The notes: generated by a model from the letters alone, not told the origin. A DNA stretch of 64,000 bases from Bacteroidales bacterium UBA3143 (GCA_002364735.1 DEZB01000025.1:1-64000), one strand, 5' to 3'; positions 35,789 through 45,052 are shown, counted from the stretch's first letter. Numbers and translations: made by a program.

Positions 35789-38731
35789 ATGAAAAATAAA
35801 ATTATTCTACTTGCATGTTTCCTCTTTACGCTTACCATCGCAACTGCTCAAAAAGATGCAGTATATAAAGAGTTTAATAAAAAATATTTGACCTATCAGT
35901 ATTCTGATCCCGATCCAATTCCTTCCAACAAAATCTATCCTTACTATCGTTTTGATGGATTTACAACAGAAGGCGTTGAGAAAGAATGGAAAGTGATAGT
36001 ATTAGAGAATGATTTTATATCTGTTCAAATTATGCCAGAAATTGGAGGCAAGGTGTGGACTGCTATTGAGAAAGCAACAAACACTCCGTTCATATATGAC
36101 AATGGAGTAGTAAAATTTAGAGATATTGCCATGCGTGGGCCATGGACAAGTGGTGGCATTGAAGCAAACTATGGAATAATTGGTCATGCACCTACTACAT
36201 CTTCACCAGTTGACTATTTAGTTAGAAGCAATGAGGATGGTAGCGTTAGTTGTTTTGTAGGCTCTTTAGACCTGTTGACAAGAACAGAATGGGTACTCGA
36301 GGTGAAATTAGAAAAAGATAAAGCCTACTTTACAACCAGCTCTTTCTGGTTCAACTCCAATGAAGTTGATAAACCCTACTATAATTGGATGAATGCGGGT
36401 ATCCCCATTAGTGATAAGCTGAAGTTTTTATATCCTGGCACCAATTATATAGGTCATGATGGAAGAGCTCATAGTTGGCCCATTGATAAGCAAGGTCATG
36501 ATTTATCGGATTATAAGCAGAATGCTTTCGGGTATTCTAAATCATACCATGTGTTGGGAACACGAACAAACTACTTTGGTGCTTTATGGGAAGACACTGA
36601 CTTTGGAATGATTAGGTACTCAGACAGAGAGGATAAGTTAGGCAAAAAGATTTTTTTGTGGTCGCAATCAGAAGACGGAGATATATGGAGAGATCTACTA
36701 ACTGATAACAGTGGACAATATGTTGAAATGCAAAGCGGAAGGTTGTTCAATCAAAACCAGATGAATAGTAGCGCTACACCTTTTAAACAAACTGCTTTTA
36801 CTCCCTATACAAGTGAGACTTGGACAGAGTATTGGTACCCCTTTAAAGGAATAAAAGGATTCACTGATGCTAATTTGACAGGAGCATTCAATATCGAAAA
36901 AGACAACAACACGTTATCAATTAAATTGAGTCCTACTGTTTATATCAAGGACACCCTTTTTGTTTATAACGACAAGCAAGAAGTAATAGCCACTACATTT
37001 ATTACATCTGAACCATTAAATGCATTGGAACTAACAATTGATCTTCCAAAAGATGAAAATGCAGTACAAATAAGATTAAAGAAGGCTTTGATTAATCTCA
37101 AGAAAGATGAAACGCCTCTTAGAAGACCCTTACAAATAGATAGTGAATTTGATAAGCAAGATGCTTACGGACAGTATTTAAAAGGGCGAGACTTACATAG
37201 ATTTGGTTTTTATCAACAAGCTGAAACAATGCTGAGTGAATCAATAGCTTTGGAGCCCAACTTTATCCCTGCCTTAGTGGAGTATGGTAAGTTAAAACTC
37301 TATCGTATGCAGTATGATTCCGCTTTTATACATTTCCAAAAAAGCTTAAGTATAGACACGTATGATGGTGCTGCAAATTACTATTATGGCGTTGCTGCAT
37401 CAAAGTTAGGATACAAAGAAGATGCTCTTGATGGATTTGAAGTTGCAAGCTTGGACGCTGCGTATAGAAATGCTGCTTTTACAGCATTAACATGCGAGTA
37501 CCTAAGACAAAAGAACTATCAACGAGCAAAAGAATATGCATATAAAGCTTTAGATAACAATTCTAATAACCTTATGGCTCTTCAGGCTTTATCAATAACA
37601 GCAAGAGTTGAAAACGATAGTAAGCAATTTAATACTCTCAATGCTGAAATTGAAGCGTTAAATCCGTTAAATCATTTTGCGAGGTTTGAAGCTTACTTGA
37701 TGAATCCAACGAATGAGACAAAAGAAAAGTTTAGCAACTTTATTCGCAATGAAATGCCCCACGAAACTTATTTGGAGCTCGCTATATTGTATTACAACTT
37801 CGGTCATCAAAAAGAAAGTATAGAAGTATTACAAATGGCACCTCAAAACACAGAGGTTTTGTATTGGCTTGCTTTTTTAACTAACGATTTCGACACTAAC
37901 TTATCAAATACTTATTTAGAAAAAGCTGCCAACTCCCTACCCTCTTTTGTATTTCCTTTTAGAACTGAAAGCGCTATAGCTCTGGAATGGGCGGCTAACA
38001 ATCATGATGCCTGGCAGGCCGACTATCTATTGGCACTGCTCAATGAGCATAGAGGAAATAGAAAAAATGCTGCAAAGAGATTGATGAATCACGCCGAGAA
38101 AATAAACTTTGCACCCTATTATATATTAAAAGCAAGAGTGGAAGATGACTTAAATAACCAACTAACAGATATTGAAAGTGCCATTCGTGTTGATTCAAAA
38201 GAATGGCGTTATCGCAAACTTAAAGCTGATGTATTGGAGCTTTTGGAAAGAAACAATGAATCATTAGAAGCAAATAAAGAGAACTATCAACTTAACAACA
38301 AAAACTATATCGTGGGTCTTCACTTAGTAAGATCACTTGTAAGGAATGAAAAATATGTAGATGCAGAAAAAGTGTTAGCCAATTTACACGTTCTTCCCTT
38401 TGAGGGTGCAACTGACGCAAGAAGATACTACCGAGAAACAAAATTAATGTTGGCTCATCTTGCTATGGAAAAAGGTAAATACAATGAAGCTTTGAACAAA
38501 GTAAACGAAGCAGAAGAGTGGCCCAAAAGACTGGGAGTTGGCAAACCCTTTTCTGATTTAATTAATTCGGATTTAGAAAACTGGATGAAATATAAAATTT
38601 ATAAAGCTTTGGGTGAAAATGATTTGTCTTCATCATCATTAGACAAAGTAAAAAACAAGGATATTAATGAGGATACTTACCTAAGTTTAATTAAACAGAT
38701 TACTAAGAAAGAAGATCAGAGGTTGTTTTAA
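35789..38731 (+). CDS. Secreted DUF5107 protein with TPR repeats (second paralogue)
   Basis: A 980-residue protein with a signal peptide (about 1-20, ending TIATAQ). It is a clear but distant paralogue of the preceding gene: the DUF5107 domain (about 35-360) shows MPEIGGKVWTAIEKATNTPFIYDNG (in parts), MRGPWTSGGIEANYG and WYPFKGIKGF. TPR-like repeats run from about 460 to 950. The two proteins may act on related substrates or as a pair delivering products to SusCD. No recognised glycoside hydrolase, sulfatase or lyase accompanies them in this window, so any enzymatic part of the island would have to be these proteins or genes elsewhere. Confidence 0.82.
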   Translation: MKNKIILLACFLFTLTIATAQKDAVYKEFNKKYLTYQYSDPDPIPSNKIYPYYRFDGFTTEGVEKEWKVIVLENDFISVQIMPEIGGKVWTAIEKATNTPFIYDNGVVKFRDIAMRGPWTSGGIEANYGIIGHAPTTSSPVDYLVRSNEDGSVSCFVGSLDLLTRTEWVLEVKLEKDKAYFTTSSFWFNSNEVDKPYYNWMNAGIPISDKLKFLYPGTNYIGHDGRAHSWPIDKQGHDLSDYKQNAFGYSKSYHVLGTRTNYFGALWEDTDFGMIRYSDREDKLGKKIFLWSQSEDGDIWRDLLTDNSGQYVEMQSGRLFNQNQMNSSATPFKQTAFTPYTSETWTEYWYPFKGIKGFTDANLTGAFNIEKDNNTLSIKLSPTVYIKDTLFVYNDKQEVIATTFITSEPLNALELTIDLPKDENAVQIRLKKALINLKKDETPLRRPLQIDSEFDKQDAYGQYLKGRDLHRFGFYQQAETMLSESIALEPNFIPALVEYGKLKLYRMQYDSAFIHFQKSLSIDTYDGAANYYYGVAASKLGYKEDALDGFEVASLDAAYRNAAFTALTCEYLRQKNYQRAKEYAYKALDNNSNNLMALQALSITARVENDSKQFNTLNAEIEALNPLNHFARFEAYLMNPTNETKEKFSNFIRNEMPHETYLELAILYYNFGHQKESIEVLQMAPQNTEVLYWLAFLTNDFDTNLSNTYLEKAANSLPSFVFPFRTESAIALEWAANNHDAWQADYLLALLNEHRGNRKNAAKRLMNHAEKINFAPYYILKARVEDDLNNQLTDIESAIRVDSKEWRYRKLKADVLELLERNNESLEANKENYQLNNKNYIVGLHLVRSLVRNEKYVDAEKVLANLHVLPFEGATDARRYYRETKLMLAHLAMEKGKYNEALNKVNEAEEWPKRLGVGKPFSDLINSDLENWMKYKIYKALGENDLSSSSLDKVKNKDINEDTYLSLIKQITKKEDQRLF

Positions 38732-38739
38732 GGTGAAGT

Positions 38740-40255
38740 GTGGGGAAAAATGTGGTATGAGGTATGAGGTTTGTGTTGTGGGGTATGAGTTATGTTAATG
38801 GGGTATGGGTTATGGGGTATGGGATATGTGGTATGGGGGGCAGCAGTAGTGACGCCGATTTATCGCGTCTCGCTGAAACCTTGCAATCCCGCCCCCCAGC
38901 CCCTTAAAGGGGGAGCCAGTAAGTGCAGTATTTAATCATTGTTTCAGCTCAAAAACTGCAGACTGCAAAAGATATAATGCCACCCCTTTCGGGCTTTTGG
39001 TGCTTTCTATCTTGTTTATGCTATAATAATATCAACCCGTTGGGCTTGGTTAATACTCCTTCCACTCCAAAACTTGCAGACTGCAAAGTCCCCTTGAGGG
39101 GATTTAGGGGCGGATTATAGAGGAATGGGGTGTGAGGTGTGTAGTAGAGACGGTTTATTGCGTCTCGCTGAAACCTTGCAAACCGCCCCCCAGCCCCCTA
39201 AAGGGGGAGCGCGTAAGTGCAGCATTTAATCATCTATTAAGCTCAAAAGCTGCACAATGCAAAGTCCCCTTTAGGGGATTTAGGGGCAGAGAATAGAGGA
39301 ATGGGTGTGGGGTGTGGTAAACAGCAGTAGAGACGCCGATTTATCGCGTCTCGCTGAAACCTTGCAATCCGCCCCCCAGCCCCCTAAAGGGGGAGCGCGT
39401 AAGTGCAGCATTTAATCATTGTTTCAGCTCAAAAACTGCAGACTGCAAAAGATATAATGTCACCCCCTTTCGGGGTTTTGGCTTTCTATCTTGTTTATGC
39501 TATAATAATATCAACCCATTGGGTTTGGTCAATACGCCTTCCACCCCAAAACTTACAGACTGCAAAGTCCCCTTCAGGGAATTTAGGGGCGGATTATAGA
39601 GGAATGGGTATGGGGTATGGGAATATGTGGTATGGGTTGTGGTAAACAGCAGTAGAGACGCCGATTTATCGCGTCTCGCTGAAACCTTGCAATCCCGCCC
39701 CCCAGCCCCTTAAAGGGGGAGCCAGTAAGTGCAGTATTTAATCATCTATTAAGCTCAAAAGCTGCACAATGCAAAGTCCCCTTTAGGGGATTTAGGGGCA
39801 GAGAATAGAGGAATGGGTGTGGGGTGTGGGGTGTGTGGAATGGGGGCAGCAGTAGAGACGCCGATTTATTGCGTCTCGCTGAAACCTTGCAAACCCGCCC
39901 CCCAGCCCCCTAAAGGGGGAGCCAGTAAGTGCAGTATTTAATCATCTATTAAGCTCAAAAGCTGCACAATGCAAAGTCCCCTTTAGGGGATTTAGGGGCA
40001 GAATATAGAAGAATGATTTGTGAGATGTGGGATATGTGGTATGGGGGGCAGCAGTAGAGACGCCGATTTATCGCGTCTCGGGGGGAGAATGGGGAAATAA
40101 TTGACAATTGGATTAGTAGTGCATGCAAATGTGTAATAGTTGCACGATGCTATAACATAGCCAGATATAATGCCACCCCCTTTCGGGGTTTTGGCTTTCT
40201 ATCTTGTTTATGCTATAATAATATCAACCCATTGGGTTTGGTTAATCCATTCAAG
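38740..40255. repeat. Palindromic intergenic repeat cluster, right of the SusCD island
   Basis: The same modules as the cluster at 25.5-27.1 kb, in the same orientation and denser. GTAGAGAC..GTCTC hairpins are at 38846-38871, 39144-39166, 39327-39352, 39652-39677, 39852-39877 and 40054-40079. REPIN-like doublets (CCCCCAGCCCC..AAAGGGGGAGC facing AGTCCCCTTTAGGGGATTTA) lie at about 39185-39291, 39697-39799 and 39897-39999. CCCCTTTCGGGGTTTTGG modules are at about 38982, 39464 and 40177. Several units are near-identical over about 200 bp, implying recent amplification or gene conversion. No gene is supported inside. Confidence 0.87.
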
Positions 40256-40415
40256 ACCTGAATTTCTTTGCGCCTTTGCGTCTTTGCGAGAAAGAAACAA
40301 ACAATAGATCCTTAAACATTCTTTACACACTGACAAACTATCATTTTGTTATTTCTTCATTCTTCATTTACTCACTATATGTCCACTCACTCCATGTCAC
40401 ATGGAAGAACTTTCT

Positions 40416-40830
40416 AACTACTTGTACACTTAGTCAATGTCACATGGAAGAACTTTCTAACTACTTGTCCACTTAGTCAATGTCACATTGAGTGACCTTT
40501 CAACTACTTGTACAGTCCAAACCGACGCCGTTTTATACTTTCCAACTACTTGTCCACCTACTCCATGTCACATTGAGTAACTTTCTAACTACTTGTCCAG
40601 TCCAACCCGGCACCGTTTTATACTTTTCAACTACTTGTCCAGTTCAACACGGCACCGTTTTATAGTTTTCAACTACTTGTCCACTTAGTCAATGTCACAT
40701 TGAGTAACTTTTCAACTACTTGTACAGTCTGACAAGGCGCCGTTTTATACTTTCTAACTACTTGGTCACTTAGTCAATGTCACATTGAATAACTTTTCAA
40801 CTACTTGTCAAGTCCTTCCATGTGACATTT
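40416..40830. repeat. Two-flavour minisatellite, 43-bp and 42-bp units
   Basis: The core AACTACTTG recurs at 40416, 40459, 40502, 40544, 40587, 40629, 40671, 40714, 40756 and 40799. Between cores lie two unit types: A (43 bp, with TTAGTCAATGTCACATTGA or close variants) and B (42 bp, with CAGTCCAACCCGGCACCG and TTTTATA). The order is A A B A B B A B A. The 42/43 periods are not all multiples of three and stops occur, so it is not coding. The tail carries the inverse motif CCATGTGACATT. Confidence 0.85.
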
Positions 40831-40840
40831 ACAAACGTTC

Positions 40841-41748
40841 ATATCCCTCATCAATCTGTTTACTGATAACGTTTTGAGAAACATCAGAAGTTGAATATAA
40901 TAAGAGAGAACCATGGCGCCTCTATCTATAAACATAAAATTGGAGGCATTCGCTCTTTTCTATTTTTCTCAAAGATTAGAATTAATATCACGGCAGGAGG
41001 CTCATGATTTTTTATCAAAACTCATCAAAAAGAAATTTTCTAAGGTGAATAAAAGAAAATACACAAAATCATATTGCTATTTTACATGCGTATTTTAATC
41101 AAATTGTCACTTTTATTGGCAATGATAATAAATTTTTATAATGAATAAAATTGAGTATTGAACCATCAATCTTTGCATATTGATGCAAAATTACTTATTC
41201 ATAAATAGCCCTATACTTCAATCCACCCTGCTACAAAATTTGCAAAAAACTTATCTCTGCCTATATGAAATTACTTTTTTATCACTCAGCAATGTGGGTT
41301 ATTAAAACGTAGCACTCAAAAATCTCACTCCAAAAGCATTTATGCATGCGCAGAAACGCAAATCTATCGAGCCCAAAGTATTCCTGCACGTGCAGGAATC
41401 AAATTGAACCAACCGAAAACATCTCTGTGCACACAGAAATGAAAACGGAGGGAGAAAATGACTTGCCACAAAAAGATAAGTGTCTTTTGATCAGCACAAT
41501 AATTTTAATTGAAGATGGAATCATTATTTTGTGTTAGATATCATCTTTTGTTTCATCTTTTGGTTAATAAGATTATGTTACAATTGCTTCTTCGTTTATT
41601 AGAAAGGAGGTATGGTTGTTTTAGATCCCTTTTGTTATGAATTGCTTACAGAAGTTTATATCTTTGATTATTGATAAACATCTTATTATTTCAAAATAAA
41701 ATTCGAGACCAGCCGAAAACCCAATTTCCAATCAAAGAAGAAAAAAGA
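40841..41748. other. Gene-poor leader region before the thioredoxin gene
   Basis: Only short doubtful frames occur (for example 40913-41098, 61 codons, no family recognised). Small palindromes cluster at 41340-41460, including a perfect 20-bp one at 41380-41399 (arms ATTCCTGCAC/GTGCAGGAAT) and TCTGTG-CA-CACAGA near 41423. I see no confident gene. Confidence 0.4.
41659..41666 (+). promoter_or_regulatory. -7 element before the thioredoxin gene
   Basis: TATCTTTG within AGTTTATATCTTTG; near-identical AAGTTTTATATCTTT strings recur at about 42424 and 42540 before the SOD gene, hinting at a shared promoter type for these two redox genes. The -33 spacing is not ideal. Confidence 0.4.
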
Positions 41749-42372
41749 ATGAATAAGAAGAAAAAAGATAAAAACAGAAAGAAGACGTTGATAGAATATG
41801 GAATTATTGCCGCAGTGGTTATACTACTTTATGCAACGGGCTTACACACGGAGGTAATCGGCTTTATACAACGAGGTATTCTTGCAACTGGTTTAATGAC
41901 TCCAAAGATTGAAGCAACACACAATAATGAAACCGAAACAGATCTAACAACGGCCTCAACCTCAACACCAGCAGATTTCAATCTCAACTTGATGGATGAG
42001 GATGGAAAAACAATCTCTTTGGCAGAATTTAAGGGTAAGGTTATTTTTATGAATATGTGGGCTACTTGGTGTCCTCCCTGTATTGCCGAAATGCCAAATA
42101 TAAATAAACTACACAAAGAAGTGGGAGATGAAATAGCTTTTGTGATGGTTTCTCTTGATGATGATTTTGAAACTGCCAAAGCTTTTAATAAACGCAAAGG
42201 TTACGATCTTCCTATCTACACGCTACAGAGTAATCGCCCTGCAATGTACCAATCGTCCACCGTGCCCACTACTTATGTCATTAGCGCCAATGGTCAGTTG
42301 GTACTAACCCATAAGGGTATGGCCAATTATAATACTTCTGAATTTAGGGAGTTTTTAGAGGGATTGAAGTGA
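41749..42372 (+). CDS. Membrane-anchored TlpA-like thioredoxin
   Basis: The ATG at 41749 (207 residues) follows an AAAGAAGAAAAAAG purine tract; an in-frame start at 41671 would add 26 residues of no clear meaning. A Lys-rich N-terminus and one membrane helix (about 15-35) anchor it, with the rest outside the cytoplasm. After a Thr/Ser-rich linker comes a thioredoxin fold (about 75-207) with active site WATWCPPC and cis-Pro segment STVPTTYV. It should reduce or exchange disulfides in envelope proteins. It is close to a Cu/Zn-SOD-like lipoprotein with similar promoter motifs, suggesting an envelope redox or oxidative-stress role. Confidence 0.9.
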   Translation: MNKKKKDKNRKKTLIEYGIIAAVVILLYATGLHTEVIGFIQRGILATGLMTPKIEATHNNETETDLTTASTSTPADFNLNLMDEDGKTISLAEFKGKVIFMNMWATWCPPCIAEMPNINKLHKEVGDEIAFVMVSLDDDFETAKAFNKRKGYDLPIYTLQSNRPAMYQSSTVPTTYVISANGQLVLTHKGMANYNTSEFREFLEGLK

Positions 42373-42717
42373 TTTTATTAACTGGATAGAGAGATGGGAT
42401 AAATTGATTCATATTCTTTCATAAGTTTTATATCTTTGGTATCCAAAACAACTTCTTCAATGTTACGGCAACGAAGAGCCAAGAAAAGGGTAGTTACGTA
42501 AGTAATTATCCTTTTCCGATTTTTGTTGTGAACTGATTAAGTTTTATATCTTTTGATAGTTGAAACAAACAATTTTTTGTGGCAAGCGTTAATAAATGGA
42601 ATAATAGAAGTAGCATTTAGCGTTTTTTGAAGCAATGCTATGTTATTCTCCGATAGTAATATCGCCAAAATACAGATTATGATTAAAAAGAAATCACTCT
42701 AAAAAATTTTAAAGAAT
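42373..42717. other. Intergenic region with repeated promoter-like motifs
   Basis: TATCTTTG at 42431-42438 and TATCTTTTG at about 42547 sit in the near-identical context AAGTTTTATATCTTT. They are candidate promoters for the SOD-like gene. No gene is seen. Confidence 0.4.
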
Positions 42718-43311
42718 ATGATTACAAAGAAATTCAGATTAAGTTTGCTTGCTACAGTTGGGCTCTTTCTCATTGTATCAGCATGTAACAGTGGTGATAC
42801 TTCAAATAAACCGGTTACTAATGAAGACAATACTAATATGATAGCTCATGACAATAGTAATGATATATCAAAGGCCGTTTGTGTTTTAACCCCCACGGAA
42901 GGGAATAACGTAAAAGGGACAGTCACTTTTACACAAACAGACGCTGGGATATTAATTGTTGCAGATGTTGAAGGTTTATCTGAAGGAAACCATGGATTCC
43001 ATATTCATGAGTTTGGAGATATTTCAAAATCAGACGGAACATCAGCAGGCGGACATTTTAATCCTGACCACAAAGATCACGCCGGACCTGAAGATGAAGT
43101 AAGGCATGCGGGTGATTTTGGTAATATCGTAGCAGACGCCAACGGAAATGCTCATTATGAGCGGGTGGATAGTCTTATATCATTTAAGGGAACAAATAAT
43201 ATAATTGGAAGAGCAATTATCGTACATGCAAATGAAGATGATCTTGTTTCGCAACCTACTGGCGATGCTGGGGGACGAGTAGCTCAGGGAGTTATTGGTA
43301 TTGGAGAATAA
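42718..43311 (+). CDS. Cu/Zn superoxide dismutase-like lipoprotein
   Basis: A 197-residue protein with a lipobox at LIVSACNSG (Cys23). The C-terminal domain has the Cu/Zn SOD ligands: HGFHIHEFGD, SAGGHFNPDHKDH, RHAGDFGN and IIVHANEDD, plus the active-site Arg in GDAGGRVA. It should dismutate superoxide outside the cytoplasm. Both cysteines of the usual intrasubunit disulfide are missing: CTSAG is GTSAG here and RLACGVIGI is RVAQGVIGI, so the fold is held without it. The gene ends in a hairpin terminator. Confidence 0.9.
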   Translation: MITKKFRLSLLATVGLFLIVSACNSGDTSNKPVTNEDNTNMIAHDNSNDISKAVCVLTPTEGNNVKGTVTFTQTDAGILIVADVEGLSEGNHGFHIHEFGDISKSDGTSAGGHFNPDHKDHAGPEDEVRHAGDFGNIVADANGNAHYERVDSLISFKGTNNIIGRAIIVHANEDDLVSQPTGDAGGRVAQGVIGIGE

Positions 43312-43430
43312 GTAGAAAAAACCAACACATACTCAAATTATATACTATCCTTTACAATATAATGTAAAGAAAAAACTGATAATTGACGATGGAGTATTCT
43401 ATTTTCAATTAAACAAAATATTAATCCGTA

Positions 43431-43468
43431 AAAAAACGTTCTCGAATATTCGAGGGCGTTTTTTTTGT
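43431..43468 (+). terminator. Terminator of the SOD-like gene
   Basis: AACGTTCTCGAA pairs with TTCGAGGGCGTT (with G-T pairs), flanked by A-runs and followed by eight T; it could act in both directions. Confidence 0.8.
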
Positions 43469-43600
43469 GTTGGTAGATTTGTTTCAAAAAACTATTGATC
43501 TCTTTTTCAAAAATATTTTAGTATTTAGTTTGACAAAAAATAGAAAACGCAAACGCTTAATATTTTTACAAAAAAATGAATTAATATTTTCTTAATTAGC

Positions 43601-43631
43601 ATTGTTGTTAATAAAATCTTTTTTATCTTTG
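43601..43631 (+). promoter_or_regulatory. Probable promoter of the cas operon
   Basis: ATTG at 43601-43604, a 19-nt gap and TATCTTTG at 43624-43631 fit the Bacteroidetes promoter. The first cas start codon is at 43787, leaving an untranslated leader of about 150 nt. The rest of 43469-43786 shows no gene. Confidence 0.55.
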
Positions 43632-43786
43632 GAAAACAAAGTTTAAATGATGTTTTTAAAAAGCATATAATATAACTTGCATTTTAGTGTATATATGATA
43701 AGTAACGATGTAGTCAGATAGCTACAAATTTAAACTATAAACTAATTAACGAAAAAACGCAACAATAATCTAATGGGTAATAGTAT

Positions 43787-44452
43787 ATGAGAATCATCTT
43801 AAAATCTACACAAAACAGGACTGAAGTTCCTTTTAATTACCAGAAATATCTTATTGGTGTTCTACACAAGTGGTTGGGTCAAAATGAAATTCACGATAAC
43901 ATCTCACTTCATTCTTTTTCGTGGTTAAAAAATGGGAAGCAAGAAGGCAATGGCTTAAACTTTAGAAATGGATCTTCATGGTTCATAAGTTTTCACGATG
44001 AAAAATATGTGAGGAAAATAGTTGCTTCAATACTAAATGATCCAGATATGTTTCATGGGATGAAAATCAGAGATATTCAAATTGAGCCTCAACAGAAGTG
44101 GGAAAATAGTGAATATAGCTTTCGGATAGCAAGCCCAATTCTTATTAAAAGGAATATTGCTTTTAGTAACATAAAGTTTTACACTTATGAAGATGCTGAA
44201 AGTGAAGAATTAATGACGGAAACGTTGAAATATAAAATGTATGATGCCGGTCTACCTGAAGACCAATCTTTATGTGTGAAGTTTGACATGAGCTATTATA
44301 ACAAAAAAATAAAATTAGTAGATATTCATGGTATAAAAAATAAATGTAGCATGTGTCCTATTATAATTAAAGGGAAGTCAGACTCAATAGCTTTTGCAAG
44401 AAATGTGGGAATAGGAAACTCAACAGGCTCAGGCTTTGGGTCTATTTATTAA
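43787..44452 (+). CDS. cas6: CRISPR-associated endoribonuclease Cas6
   Basis: A 221-residue RAMP protein. The C-terminus has the Gly-rich loop GIGNSTGSGFGSIY that marks Cas6, and the N-terminal ferredoxin-like part has PFNYQKYLIGVLHKWLG and HSFSWLKNG, with histidines (near residues 40-47) that could be catalytic. Cas6 cuts the repeat RNA, here probably leaving the last 8 nt of the repeat (ATTGAAAT) as the 5' tag of each crRNA. It is first gene of the operon, with the Cas5 start 19 nt downstream. Confidence 0.9.
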   Translation: MRIILKSTQNRTEVPFNYQKYLIGVLHKWLGQNEIHDNISLHSFSWLKNGKQEGNGLNFRNGSSWFISFHDEKYVRKIVASILNDPDMFHGMKIRDIQIEPQQKWENSEYSFRIASPILIKRNIAFSNIKFYTYEDAESEELMTETLKYKMYDAGLPEDQSLCVKFDMSYYNKKIKLVDIHGIKNKCSMCPIIIKGKSDSIAFARNVGIGNSTGSGFGSIY

Positions 44453-44471
44453 TCAATTAACCATAGATGAT

Positions 44472-45050
44472 ATGTTTTATATCGTAAAATATACAGGCCC
44501 TTTTGGTTTTATAAAACCTTGGACCGCAGTGAGGGATAGTGAGACATACTCCCAGCAATTTCTTACACCGTCTATTGTAGAAGGAATAGAAAAGAAACTA
44601 TTCCCGGAACTACTCAACGAAGATGGAATAAAAAAGATAAAAGGGTATCGCTTATCCTATAGTCATATTTCACAACAACAAGAAGTGACTCAAGCAAGAG
44701 GCTGGAACTCTACAAAAAAAGGGAAGCAGTTTTTATTTGAACGATCCAGTTCAATACTAACAAGAGGTGTGCTAATTGAGCCGATATTACATTTAGCGTT
44801 TGACAATTTAGACGATGCTCAAGTTGCACTTAAGCAACATATATGTCTTTGTAGAAATGAAGATGTACTATTACCCGAAAACATAGAAGAAATAAACAAA
44901 AGTGACTTTTGCAACGAAGAACGTTTTCCTGGTTTTGAATTAATATTTGAAAGGAATGAGAAGTCTTTTAAAGTAGGATTTGACAGAAAAACAGGATTGT
45001 CAATGTATGGTTGGTTAAATATAATTGGAACTCCAATAAAAAGTTTCTAA
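44472..45050 (+). CDS. cas5: Cas5-family Cascade subunit
   Basis: The ATG at 44472 gives 192 residues; an in-frame TTG at 44436, overlapping cas6, is less likely. The N-terminus FYIVKYTGPFGFIKPWTAVRDS (in parts) then TYSQQFLTPSIVEGIE matches the Cas5 pattern GPFaxF+P ... YxxxTPSaxxGilE, resembling Cas5d of type I-C as much as Cas5 of I-B. A conserved LTRGVLIEPILHLAF strand and a C-terminal LSMYGWLNIIG follow. Cas5 caps the 5' handle of the crRNA in Cascade. Processing should be by Cas6, so no nuclease role is needed here. I have not seen a stronger Cas5 candidate in the locus. Confidence 0.75.
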   Translation: MFYIVKYTGPFGFIKPWTAVRDSETYSQQFLTPSIVEGIEKKLFPELLNEDGIKKIKGYRLSYSHISQQQEVTQARGWNSTKKGKQFLFERSSSILTRGVLIEPILHLAFDNLDDAQVALKQHICLCRNEDVLLPENIEEINKSDFCNEERFPGFELIFERNEKSFKVGFDRKTGLSMYGWLNIIGTPIKSF

Positions 45051-45052
45051 CG

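Noticed and set aside
38923..39645. Frames of 65 and 80 codons in the right repeat cluster
   Set aside because: Same repeat-derived peptides as in the left cluster.
40276..40476. A 66-codon frame running into the minisatellite
   Set aside because: The peptide just repeats the minisatellite unit.
40913..41098. A 61-codon frame starting MAPLSINIKLEAF
   Set aside because: Amino-acid composition is plausible but there is no family, no operon context and no clear promoter; too weak to list as a gene.
41346..41537. A 63-codon frame through the small palindromes
   Set aside because: Explained by the palindromic sequence and lacks protein-like features.
44436..44471. TTG start for cas5 overlapping cas6
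   Set aside because: The ATG at 44472 starts directly before the Cas5 fold; the extra 12 residues have no family support.
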